Assembly: GCF_005116465.1 (NCBI RefSeq)
Contig: NZ_SWBM01000002.1
Location: forward strand, 434,001-498,000
DNA: 64,000 nucleotides
Reading direction: 5' to 3'
From: Robertmurraya kyonggiensis
GTDB taxonomy: Bacteria; Bacillota; Bacilli; Bacillales; Cytobacillaceae
The notes under the pieces are model-generated. The model was not told the DNA's origin and did no database searches. It worked only from the letters and a program-made list of their open reading frames with translations. The position numbers and the translations under genes are program-made. Shown here in pieces: positions 7,876-15,957 of the stretch. Within the stretch, counting starts at the first letter, position 1. Every line of letters starts with the position of its first letter.

Positions 7876-9510
7876 ATGGTTTCAACGTTTCATGGATTGG
7901 AAACTGCCAAGCGTGGCATGTTCACACAACAAAATGCCCTATATGTAACGAGTCATAATATCGCGAATGCCAATACTCCTGGGTATACACGTCAAAGGGT
8001 AAATTTCGTTCAAACAGAAGCTTATCCGGCTGCTGGTATGAATGCTCCAATGATCCCTGGACAATTAGGAACAGGAGTAAAGGCAGGTTCAATCGAACGA
8101 ATTCGCGAATCTTTCTTAGATGTCCAATATCGCAATGAGCAAAATAAGCTTGGCTATTGGGAATCAAAGGCAAGCTCTTTAAGCAAGATGGAAGACATTA
8201 TGAATGAACCGACGGAAAACGGATTATCTTCGGTTATGGGTGAATTTTGGCAGTCGCTACAGGATCTCGCTACTTATCCTGAAAATGAAGGAACTCGTCA
8301 AGTAACACTAGAGCGTGGTCAAGCTGTTGCGGATACCTTCCATTTCTTAAGTGAATCTTTAACAACGATTAAAAATGATATCGGCAATGAAGTTAGTGTG
8401 AATTTAAAAGAAATTAACTCGATTTTAAAACAAATTGCTGAATTGAATAAACAAATTGGCGATGTAGAGCCACATGGTTATTTACCAAATGATTTATATG
8501 ATCAACGTGATGCGTTAGTCGACCAATTATCGCATCATTTAGATATAAAAGTAGAGAAGGTTCAGTCAGGTGGAAAGCCACAAGAAATGGCTGAAGGGCA
8601 ATACATCATTAAGTTAAATGGAACGGATGTTAACTTAGTAGATACAACTGGTTTTGTTCAGCTAGGATTTGAAGGGGAAAATGGGCTCTCTTATGACATA
8701 CCTGGCGCGATTAGTAATTTGACTGTTTTTAGTTCTGATGGAAAACAAGTTAAAGGCTCCATTGCTTTTGTAAATGGGTCTGATGAAGTGGTTTTTCCTT
8801 CAGGGAAGATAAAAGGTCTAATCGAGTCTTATGGCTATGAAACTTCGAATGGGGTTAAAGGGAAGTACCCTGAGATGCTAGATAATCTCGATAAATATGC
8901 TTTCTCTTTTGCGAGTCTATTTAATGAGATTCATTCGAAGGGCTATAGTTTAAGTGGAGAGCAAGGTTCCGATCAATTTTTCACCGTGACAGCTGGTTCA
9001 ACGGTAAATTTTGCTGATAAGAACTCGTATAAAGGTGCGGCTCAAGCGATTACGATGGGAGATTTAAACCCAAGCGATATCGCTGTGTCGACGAAACTAA
9101 ATGCTAGCGGTGGAGTCGAAGCTGGTGATGGTAAGAATGCTCTTAATCTAGCAAACATTGCAAACATGCTACTTACAAATGAAAATCAAAAGCTTGAAGG
9201 TCTAACAGAAACCATTAATCTAAAAGATTTCAGTATCATTAATACAGGTACATTGAATTTCTTCTATGAAGGTGTTATCGGTCAGCTTGGAGTTGATGCG
9301 ATGCAAGCAAATCGATTAACAAACAATAGTACGATTTTAAGAGATTCTGTGGAAAACAATCGTCAATCGGTGAGCTCTGTGTCTCTTGACGAAGAAATGA
9401 CAAATTTAATTCAATACCAGCATGCATACAGTGCAGCTGCTAGACAAATTACCGTGATAGATGAAATGCTTGATAAAGTAATCAACGGCATGGGTACCGT
9501 TGGTAGATAG
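7876..9510 (+). CDS. flgK: FlgK, hook-filament junction protein HAP1
   Basis: 544 residues. The N-terminus has the rod/hook signature HNIANANTPGYTRQRVNF around residues 32-49, and the C-terminal D0 helix reads NLIQYQHAYSAAARQITVID. Between them lie a coiled-coil region and variable outer domains. FlgK is the first of two adaptors between hook and filament. The ATG at 7876 follows GGAGGT at 7864-7869. It is the second gene of the SigD operon and is followed 16 bases later by flgL. Confidence 0.95.
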   Translation: MVSTFHGLETAKRGMFTQQNALYVTSHNIANANTPGYTRQRVNFVQTEAYPAAGMNAPMIPGQLGTGVKAGSIERIRESFLDVQYRNEQNKLGYWESKASSLSKMEDIMNEPTENGLSSVMGEFWQSLQDLATYPENEGTRQVTLERGQAVADTFHFLSESLTTIKNDIGNEVSVNLKEINSILKQIAELNKQIGDVEPHGYLPNDLYDQRDALVDQLSHHLDIKVEKVQSGGKPQEMAEGQYIIKLNGTDVNLVDTTGFVQLGFEGENGLSYDIPGAISNLTVFSSDGKQVKGSIAFVNGSDEVVFPSGKIKGLIESYGYETSNGVKGKYPEMLDNLDKYAFSFASLFNEIHSKGYSLSGEQGSDQFFTVTAGSTVNFADKNSYKGAAQAITMGDLNPSDIAVSTKLNASGGVEAGDGKNALNLANIANMLLTNENQKLEGLTETINLKDFSIINTGTLNFFYEGVIGQLGVDAMQANRLTNNSTILRDSVENNRQSVSSVSLDEEMTNLIQYQHAYSAAARQITVIDEMLDKVINGMGTVGR

Positions 9511-9525
9511 GATGGTGAATAACTG

Positions 9526-10410
9526 ATGCGTGTGACACAATCAATGCTTTCTGGTAATATGCTTTCAAACTTAACGAATAGTTATGAGACGATGGCGAAG
9601 TACCAAGATCGGATTTCTAGCCAAAAGAAAATTACACGTCCTTCCGATGATCCTGTCATTGCGATGAAAGGGATCACCTACCGTCGTAATTTACAAGAGG
9701 TCGAGCAGTATAAAAGAAACTTTTCTGAAGCCTACAACTGGATGGATAACTCCGATGCTTCACTCGATAAAGCAGGACAGGCTTTACAAAGAATTCGTGA
9801 GCTAGTCGTTCAGGCGAGTAACGACACTTACGATGAGGGACAACGTGTCTCTATCAGTGAAGAGATTGCTCAGTTGAAAGAACATTTAGGAGAAATTGCG
9901 AATACAAAAATGGGAGATAAGTATATTTTTAATGGTACGGATACACTTAGTAAGCCTGTCGATGTAGATGTTTCACCAATTACGGTTTCGGGCAATAGCA
10001 ATCCGGTTCAATTCGAATTATCAAAGGGTGTCTTTATTTCTGTCAATGTGAATCCTCAGGACGCTTTTTCGGATGAAATGTTTAGTGACATAGAAGGTTT
10101 AATCAATTCATTAGGCGATCCAATATCGAATGGGGATACCTTAAGTCCATTCCTTGATAAAATTGAAGGTCATCTGACAAACATAACAGATGCCCGAGCA
10201 AATCTAGGTGCACGTGCAAACCGTGTAGAATTAATGGAATCACGCATCGATGAGCAAGAGGTTATCTCCAAAAAAATGATGTCTGAAAATGAGGACATCG
10301 ACTTTGAAAAGGTTGTAACAGAGATGTTAGCGCAAGAAAGTGTGCATAGAGCAGCCCTTTCTGTCGGTTCTCGTGTAATTCAACCTACTTTAATGGACTT
10401 TTTAAGATAA
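9526..10410 (+). CDS. flgL: FlgL, hook-filament junction protein HAP3
   Basis: 294 residues with the flagellin-like N-terminus MRVTQSMLSGNMLSNL and ISSQKKITRPSDDP, and a C-terminal helix with NLGARANRVELMESRI and MLAQESVHRAALSVGSR. FlgL is the second junction adaptor. The ATG follows AGGATGGTG. A hairpin with a short T-run follows the stop codon and may reduce transcription of yviE-fliW-csrA. Confidence 0.95.
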   Translation: MRVTQSMLSGNMLSNLTNSYETMAKYQDRISSQKKITRPSDDPVIAMKGITYRRNLQEVEQYKRNFSEAYNWMDNSDASLDKAGQALQRIRELVVQASNDTYDEGQRVSISEEIAQLKEHLGEIANTKMGDKYIFNGTDTLSKPVDVDVSPITVSGNSNPVQFELSKGVFISVNVNPQDAFSDEMFSDIEGLINSLGDPISNGDTLSPFLDKIEGHLTNITDARANLGARANRVELMESRIDEQEVISKKMMSENEDIDFEKVVTEMLAQESVHRAALSVGSRVIQPTLMDFLR

Positions 10411-10413
10411 GAT

Positions 10414-10444
10414 AAAAAAGCTATCTAAATTAGATAGCTTTTTC
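10414..10444 (+). terminator. Hairpin between flgL and yviE (attenuator or terminator)
   Basis: AAAAAGCTATCTAA at 10415-10428 is almost directly repeated inverted at 10430-10443, giving a stem with a small AAATT loop and a five-T end. Only 21 bases separate it from the yviE start, so partial readthrough is likely. Confidence 0.6.
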
Positions 10445-10464
10445 TATAGGAAGAGGTGAGTAGA

Positions 10465-11028
10465 ATGCAAATTCCACAAATTCGAATCGAATCCACCCAT
10501 GCGAGAATCGAAATGTCTACAACTACTGCCCAGCAATCGGTTGAGCAACCACAAGCGATTGTCAGTTTGGAACAACCGAAAGCAGAAATGTTGATGGAAA
10601 CTACTCCGGGGTATTTAACAATTGATCAAACAGTGGCATGGGAATCGATGGATATTAAGCATATTTTTCGTCGAGTTGAGGAAAATGCTGCTAAGGGCAA
10701 CGATGCTGTTTTAAGTGGAATGGCAAGGAGGGCGTCCGAAGGCGATGAATTAATGCAAATCGAATATGGAGGAAATCCGATTGCTAGTCAAGGTGAACGA
10801 AATAGTCAGATTCTTGATTATGGATATAATATTGGATTCATACCGCCTCCTTTTAGCGTGAAAATGAACTATCAGCCTGGAAAGCTAAATATATATGCTG
10901 AGGCGAAGAAAGTTATTAATAACACGGTTGCTCAGAAACCAATCATTGATTACAAAGCCGGGGAAGTACATACATCGATGAGGCAACATCCTGATTTGGA
11001 AATTGATTTTGTTAATATAGAAGTGTAA
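10465..11028 (+). CDS. yviE: YviE-family (DUF6470) protein
   Basis: 187 residues from the ATG at 10465; AGGAAGAGG ends 8 bases upstream. The protein starts MQIPQIRIESTHARIEM and has YGYNIGFIPPPFSVKMNYQPG, the pattern of YviE, which in B. subtilis likewise lies between flgL and fliW. There is no signal peptide and no membrane segment. Function unknown; co-transcription with fliW-csrA suggests a flagellar role. Confidence 0.8.
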   Translation: MQIPQIRIESTHARIEMSTTTAQQSVEQPQAIVSLEQPKAEMLMETTPGYLTIDQTVAWESMDIKHIFRRVEENAAKGNDAVLSGMARRASEGDELMQIEYGGNPIASQGERNSQILDYGYNIGFIPPPFSVKMNYQPGKLNIYAEAKKVINNTVAQKPIIDYKAGEVHTSMRQHPDLEIDFVNIEV

Positions 11029-11066
11029 TGTCAGAAGTATAGAATTCTTGAAAAGGAATGTGACTG

Positions 11067-11507
11067 ATGAATATTGAAACAAAATACCAAGGTAATGTAG
11101 AAATAACGGAACAAGATATTTGGACTTTTGAAGCAGGGATTCCAGGATTTCCCGAAGAGAATCAATATGCGATACTTCCACTTCCAGATAATAATGTTTA
11201 TGCGATCCTCCAGTCTGTGCAAACAGCAGCCCTAGGCTTTGTAGTTGCGAATCCATTCGTATTCTTTAAAGACTATAGCTTTGAAATTGATGATGCGACG
11301 ATTGAACAATTGGGACTAGAGCAAGAAACAGATGCTACGGTCTATACGATTTTAACAATTCAAGATCCTTTTGAAAAAACAACGGCAAATCTGCAGGCGC
11401 CTTTAATTATGAATACGAAGAATCAAAAAGCAAAACAGTTGATCCTAAACGAGGGTAACTATAAGACAAAGCACTTCATCCTTCCAGAAAAAGTGGAAAA
11501 GGGGTGA
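11067..11507 (+). CDS. fliW: FliW, flagellar assembly factor and CsrA antagonist
   Basis: 146 residues. Typical FliW features are [20 protein letters not shown] near the N-terminus and [19 protein letters not shown] near the C-terminus. FliW binds either free flagellin or CsrA; when flagellin has been exported, FliW frees itself, captures CsrA and so releases flagellin mRNA from repression. The ATG follows AAAAGGA and csrA starts 4 bases after the stop. Confidence 0.95.
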   Translation: MNIETKYQGNVEITEQDIWTFEAGIPGFPEENQYAILPLPDNNVYAILQSVQTAALGFVVANPFVFFKDYSFEIDDATIEQLGLEQETDATVYTILTIQDPFEKTTANLQAPLIMNTKNQKAKQLILNEGNYKTKHFILPEKVEKG

Positions 11508-11511
11508 TTCA

Positions 11512-11736
11512 ATGCTAGTTTTAACAAGAAAAACAGGTGAATCGATTCAAATTGGGAACGATATCGAGCTCACGGTGATTTCTGTGAAAGGCGACCAAAT
11601 TAAACTAGGGATTAATGCCCCTAAAAATGTCGAAATTCACCGCAAAGAAATCTTTTTAGAAATTCAAAAAGAAAATGAAGATGCATCTAAAGGGACTTTA
11701 AATGTGATGTCGATATTGAATAATGCACAACAATAG
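11512..11736 (+). CDS. csrA: CsrA, RNA-binding translational repressor
   Basis: 74 residues starting [20 protein letters not shown], with [19 protein letters not shown], the standard CsrA fold and length. CsrA dimers bind GGA motifs in hairpin loops and Shine-Dalgarno sequences; its probable target is the hag2 leader 170-200 bases downstream. GGGGTGATT precedes the ATG and a terminator overlaps the stop codon. Confidence 0.96.
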   Translation: MLVLTRKTGESIQIGNDIELTVISVKGDQIKLGINAPKNVEIHRKEIFLEIQKENEDASKGTLNVMSILNNAQQ

Positions 11737-11762
11737 GACTCCGATTGAGGAGTTCTTTTTTT
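11736..11762 (+). terminator. Rho-independent terminator after csrA
   Basis: GGACTCC at 11736-11742 pairs with GGAGTTC at 11749-11755 (one G-U), followed by T7. Confidence 0.85.
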
Positions 11763-11823
11763 CGCAACTTTACTCATGGGAAAATTTTCTTACAATAACC
11801 GAAAAATTTCTTCAAAAAAATAT

Positions 11824-11849
11824 TAAACAATTAAAAACTTTGTCGATAT
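11824..11849 (+). promoter_or_regulatory. SigD-type promoter of hag2
   Basis: TAAA at 11824-11827, 14-base spacer, GTCGATAT at 11842-11849. One mismatch to the -10 consensus. Confidence 0.85.
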
Positions 11850-11907
11850 TAATAATGTGAGAGGGGACAGGGCGGCCGACCTGAGTTCTTTCTCAATAAA
11901 ACTAATT

Positions 11908-11941
11908 GTTCACAAGGACGTGAACACAAAATTCAAGGAGG
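11908..11941 (+). promoter_or_regulatory. CsrA-binding leader of hag2 (hairpin plus Shine-Dalgarno site)
   Basis: GTTCAC at 11908-11913 pairs with GTGAAC at 11920-11925 and presents AAGGAC in the loop, very close to the CsrA consensus ACARGGAUGU. A second GGA lies in the Shine-Dalgarno AAGGAGG at 11935-11941. The two-site arrangement matches the known hag leader of B. subtilis. Confidence 0.85.
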
Positions 11942-11950
11942 AAATTTAAA

Positions 11951-12766
11951 ATGAGAATTAACCACAATATCGCAGCTCTTAATACACATCGTCAGTTTGG
12001 TGCTGCAAACAACGCAATGAGTAAATCAATGGAAAAATTATCTTCAGGTTTACGTATTAACCGTGCTGGAGATGATGCTGCAGGTTTAGCAATCTCTGAA
12101 AAAATGCGTGGCCAAATTCGTGGATTAGAAATGGCTGGGAAAAATGCGCAAGATGGAATTTCTTTAATTCAAACTGCTGAAGGTGCGTTAAATGAAACTC
12201 ACGCAATTCTTCAACGTATGCGCGAATTAGCAGTACAAGGTGGTAACGATACAAACGTAACAGCTGACCGTACTGCAATACAAGATGAGTTGAACCAATT
12301 AATGTCTGAGATTGATAGAATTGCTGACAACACAGAATTCAACACTCAAAATCTTTTAGGTGGAAGTTTCTCTGGAACGTTCCAAATTGGAGCAAACGAA
12401 GGTCAAATTATTAATGTTGGCATCTCTGATATGGGTACAACTGGATTATCTTTAAGTTCAACTGCAGTTTCTGTTGGAACAAACCTTGCAGCAAGTTCAT
12501 CAATTAGCACTATTGATGCTGCGATTGAATTGGTATCTAAGCAACGTTCTAAACTTTGTGCTGTCCAAAACCGTCTAGAACATACAATTAATAACTTAGG
12601 TGCTTCACAAGAGAATTTAACAGCGGCTGAATCTCGCGTACGTGATGTTGATATGGCGAAAGAAATGATGGCACAAACTAAAAACTCTATTCTTTCCCAA
12701 GCTGCTCAAGCAATGCTTGCTCAAGCTAACCAACAGCCTCAAGGTGTACTACAACTACTTCGTTAA
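11951..12766 (+). CDS. hag: Flagellin, main copy, with an unusual cysteine (Cys203)
   Basis: 271 residues with the full Hag pattern: [35 protein letters not shown], and a C-terminus ending [11 protein letters not shown]. Codon 203 (12557-12559) is TGT, giving [18 protein letters not shown] where hag1 and Hag proteins in general have Gly (GGT). It holds the classic hag position after csrA, with a SigD promoter, a CsrA leader and a strong terminator, so it is probably the major filament subunit. Glycosyltransferase genes follow. Confidence 0.96.
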   Translation: MRINHNIAALNTHRQFGAANNAMSKSMEKLSSGLRINRAGDDAAGLAISEKMRGQIRGLEMAGKNAQDGISLIQTAEGALNETHAILQRMRELAVQGGNDTNVTADRTAIQDELNQLMSEIDRIADNTEFNTQNLLGGSFSGTFQIGANEGQIINVGISDMGTTGLSLSSTAVSVGTNLAASSSISTIDAAIELVSKQRSKLCAVQNRLEHTINNLGASQENLTAAESRVRDVDMAKEMMAQTKNSILSQAAQAMLAQANQQPQGVLQLLR

Positions 12767-12786
12767 TAATAGTAGTAGGTTTAAAG

Positions 12787-12825
12787 AAATATCGTGCTTT
12801 TATTTTAAAGCACGATATTTTTATT
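12787..12825 (+). terminator. Strong rho-independent terminator after hag2
   Basis: A perfect 14-bp stem pairs 12787-12800 with 12807-12820 around TATTTT, followed by TTATT. Expression of the glycosyltransferases behind it needs readthrough or another promoter, which I do not see. Confidence 0.9.
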
Positions 12826-12854
12826 AGGTTTACTACTAAAAGGAGGAGCAAATC

Positions 12855-14783
12855 ATGAAACCTTTCTTATCATTATGCATGATTGTCAAAAATGAAGAAA
12901 AAGTAATAGAGCGTTGTCTATCTTCAGTTGCGCATTTAATAGATGAAATTATTATTGTGGATACAGGTTCAACAGATCATACAAAAGAAATTGTGGCAAA
13001 ATATACATCTAATATATATGACTTTGAGTGGAATAATGATTTTTCAGCAGCTCGTAATTACGCAGCATCAAAAGCTACAGGAGAATGGATCATAGCATTA
13101 GATGCTGATGAGTACATCGATGAAGAGAATTTTAAAGACTTTATTCAAGAATTAATAGAAGATGATGCACATTTTGATGCTTATTCAGCCAAAATTTTAA
13201 ATTTTGCTGGGAAGTTTGGAGAGAATTTAGTTCAGAACTTTCATGATCGGATTTATAAAAATAATGGGGATATAAGTTACTATCGGAATATTCATGAACA
13301 GTTTAAGAATAATAAAGGAAAACCGTTGAAAAATAAAAACTCAAGCCTATTAATTTTTCATTCAGGTTACTTAAATCAAACTGTCTATGAGAAAGGCAAA
13401 AGTGAACGTAATAAGGAACTCCTAGATCGTGAAATGAGTAATGGAGGTAATAAGGCATTTGACTATTTTAATTATGGGAATGAATATTGTTCTATAGGTG
13501 ATTATGAAAATGCTTTAGAATCGTATTTAAAAGCTTATAAGATGAAAGCAGATTTCCGACTTTCTTGGGTTTCAACTACATTAGTTCAGATCATTATTTG
13601 TTTAATGAATTTAAAGAGATACAATGATGCGCTAAACGTCATTAAAGATGCTGAAAATATGTACAGTACTTCACCTGAGTTCTCATATTTAAAAGGAGAA
13701 ATATTTTTCCTAAGAGGTCAATTGGAAGATGCGAAACGGATGTTCCTCCAAATCATTAATAATGAAGATAAATATAGTCATATTATCCTTAGACCAGATT
13801 TAAAAAATCAAAGACCTCATATAAGACTAGGGGAAATTTTTCTTCATCAAGAAGATTATAATGGGGCAATTTACCACTTTACGAGTGTGCTAAATATTAA
13901 TAAGTATCATGAAGTGGGTATAAAGAAAGTTGTATTTATCTTAAATAAATTTCATACGGTTGAAGAGATTTCCGGATTCTTAATTTCAAAAGAGTTGGTT
14001 AACAATAAAAATGTAAAAAGCTATGTAAGAGCCTGTTTTGAGGTAGGAAATCCTTCTTTAGCAAGTTGCTTGCTAGATAGATTCCATGAAGAGAATAAGC
14101 TCTTATCTAAAGTTGCTTTACTGAAGAAACAATTAATCAAACATGAGGGATATACTGAAGATTTTAGTGAGATTTTACAAAACGAAGTAATAAAAAGTTT
14201 AAATGAAGCAAACTGGATTAATATTATAGATTTTTACTTGTTAAGAGAACTTAAGAGTGAAGATGAGAAATTGCCAAGCTTTTTAGCGCCATTTGAGAAA
14301 AATAAGAGTTTTCAGTCATTAATGAATTTATTGAGTGGAGAAGCTCCTGATGGAAATATTGATGAAGAGTTACTACTATTTTCTTTGCAAACCTTATTGA
14401 GTTATAAGAAATCCTCCTTATGTGATGTAATATTATCAAATATTCAAAATGCGGAGAAAAATGTGATTTCTAAAATAGCCGCCTTACTATTTTCACATGG
14501 TTATAAGGTCGAAGCATTACAACTTTATGATAAAGGAGATTGGAATCACTTTACGGAGCAAGATTTTATCAACATTATTAACAGTTTAATGGAAACGAAT
14601 AATAAACCCAATGCAATTGAATTTGCAAAGTATGCAATGATGATTTTTGAAAATGATTTTAGATTTTATATATATATATTGGAAAATGCAGAAAATTATA
14701 ATTTGTTGGTTACCACGTTAGAAAAAGCAAAGAATATATTTAGAGATAGCTTTTATTTAGAGAATTTTAAGTTATTAGGATAA
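12855..14783 (+). CDS. Family 2 glycosyltransferase with TPR-like C-terminal region
   Basis: 642 residues. The first ~220 are a GT-A domain: LSLCMIVKNEEKVIERCL, IIIVDTGSTDHTKEI, FSAARNYA and the metal-binding DAD at 83-85. From about 215 to 350 helical pairs such as YFNYGNEYCSIGDYENALES resemble TPRs; the rest is helical without clear repeats. Such soluble GT2-TPR proteins modify peptides and proteins in Firmicutes. Being first behind hag2, it is a candidate O-glycosyltransferase for flagellin. The ATG follows AAAGGAGGAGC. The gene is visibly more AT-rich than the flagellar genes, which suggests transfer. Donor sugar unknown. Confidence 0.85.
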   Translation: MKPFLSLCMIVKNEEKVIERCLSSVAHLIDEIIIVDTGSTDHTKEIVAKYTSNIYDFEWNNDFSAARNYAASKATGEWIIALDADEYIDEENFKDFIQELIEDDAHFDAYSAKILNFAGKFGENLVQNFHDRIYKNNGDISYYRNIHEQFKNNKGKPLKNKNSSLLIFHSGYLNQTVYEKGKSERNKELLDREMSNGGNKAFDYFNYGNEYCSIGDYENALESYLKAYKMKADFRLSWVSTTLVQIIICLMNLKRYNDALNVIKDAENMYSTSPEFSYLKGEIFFLRGQLEDAKRMFLQIINNEDKYSHIILRPDLKNQRPHIRLGEIFLHQEDYNGAIYHFTSVLNINKYHEVGIKKVVFILNKFHTVEEISGFLISKELVNNKNVKSYVRACFEVGNPSLASCLLDRFHEENKLLSKVALLKKQLIKHEGYTEDFSEILQNEVIKSLNEANWINIIDFYLLRELKSEDEKLPSFLAPFEKNKSFQSLMNLLSGEAPDGNIDEELLLFSLQTLLSYKKSSLCDVILSNIQNAEKNVISKIAALLFSHGYKVEALQLYDKGDWNHFTEQDFINIINSLMETNNKPNAIEFAKYAMMIFENDFRFYIYILENAENYNLLVTTLEKAKNIFRDSFYLENFKLLG

Positions 14784-14847
14784 GACTATTTTCTGAATGG
14801 CCCTATTGTCGCACTAGTTGAAAAGTTTTACGAAAGTAGGTTTTTTT

Positions 14848-15909
14848 TTGAAAATTTCTTTAGCAATGATCGTGAAAAATGCAGAAACAACGATCAACAA
14901 ATGTCTAGAAAGTGTACAAGGAATAGTGGATGAAATGGTAATAGTAGATACCGGTTCAACTGATCAAACTATTTCTGTCATTAAAAAATACTCAAACGTT
15001 TTATTATATGATTTCAACTGGTGTGATGATTTTTCTAAAGCACGAAATTATGCGATTGAACAGACGACTGGCGACTATATATTAGTATTAGATAGTGATG
15101 AATACATTACCTCTGGAACTAGAGTTGAGTTAGAATCAGTCATGTCTCAGAATAAGATTGGCCGAATATTAATCTGTAGTGATTTTAAAAAAGAAAATCA
15201 AATATATCAGGCTAAAGAGTATGTCTCAAGATTCTTTCCAAGAGAAACTAGATTTATTGGAGCAATTCATGAACAATTGGATAGTAATAAACCTAGAGTT
15301 AAGTTAGATTTAATGGTTAATCATAGTGGTTATTTTGAAACTAATAAAAGCAAAAGAAATATCCCAATATTACTAAATGAAGTTATGCAAAACCCTACAG
15401 ATCCATATTATCTTTTTCAACTTGGGAAAGTACTAAGAATTGAGAAGCAATATGAAAGAGCTTTTCAACTTCTAAGAAAATCATATGATTTAGTTCCTAA
15501 GAACGCTCCCTATTATGAAGAATTAGTTGTAGAGGTAATCAATTGTGGTAAAGAATGTGGAAAAGAAGAGGTATTAGAAGTAATTATGCAAAATGACGAG
15601 ATTTTAATTAATGTTTCTGATTTCCATTTTGCAAAAGGGCTCTATTACTTAGATTATTGTTTAGTATTTTCTGATAAAGCTGTAAATTACATTCAAAAAA
15701 TTGAGGATAGCTTTTTAACATGTTTACGTTTAAATAACCAAACCCATATAGAATATTTACAAGGTTCTAGTACATTCCTACCAGCATATAATCTCGGTGT
15801 GTATTATGAGGTGACTAGTAATGTAGAGAAAGCACTTTATTATTATCAATTATCTTCTAAGTACGGATATTGTTTAGCAGAAAAGCGTTTAGAAAAATTG
15901 TTTATTTGA
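14848..15909 (+). CDS. Family 2 glycosyltransferase, shorter paralogue
   Basis: 353 residues from TTG at 14848, chosen because GAAAGTAGG lies 7 bases upstream and the protein then begins with the GT2 core KISLAMIVKNAETTINKC; the frame is open from TTG at 14818. The catalytic part parallels the preceding gene: VIVDTGSTDQT, DFSKARNYAI and DSD at 82-84. The C-terminal third has TPR-like helices (YYLFQLGKVLRIEKQYERAF). It probably arose by duplication from the same stock as its neighbour. Second gene of the putative flagellin-glycosylation operon. Confidence 0.85.
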   Translation: MKISLAMIVKNAETTINKCLESVQGIVDEMVIVDTGSTDQTISVIKKYSNVLLYDFNWCDDFSKARNYAIEQTTGDYILVLDSDEYITSGTRVELESVMSQNKIGRILICSDFKKENQIYQAKEYVSRFFPRETRFIGAIHEQLDSNKPRVKLDLMVNHSGYFETNKSKRNIPILLNEVMQNPTDPYYLFQLGKVLRIEKQYERAFQLLRKSYDLVPKNAPYYEELVVEVINCGKECGKEEVLEVIMQNDEILINVSDFHFAKGLYYLDYCLVFSDKAVNYIQKIEDSFLTCLRLNNQTHIEYLQGSSTFLPAYNLGVYYEVTSNVEKALYYYQLSSKYGYCLAEKRLEKLFI

Positions 15910-15957
15910 TACCTCATTATTAATCACAACTATCAATTTTTATTTGGAGGATAATAA

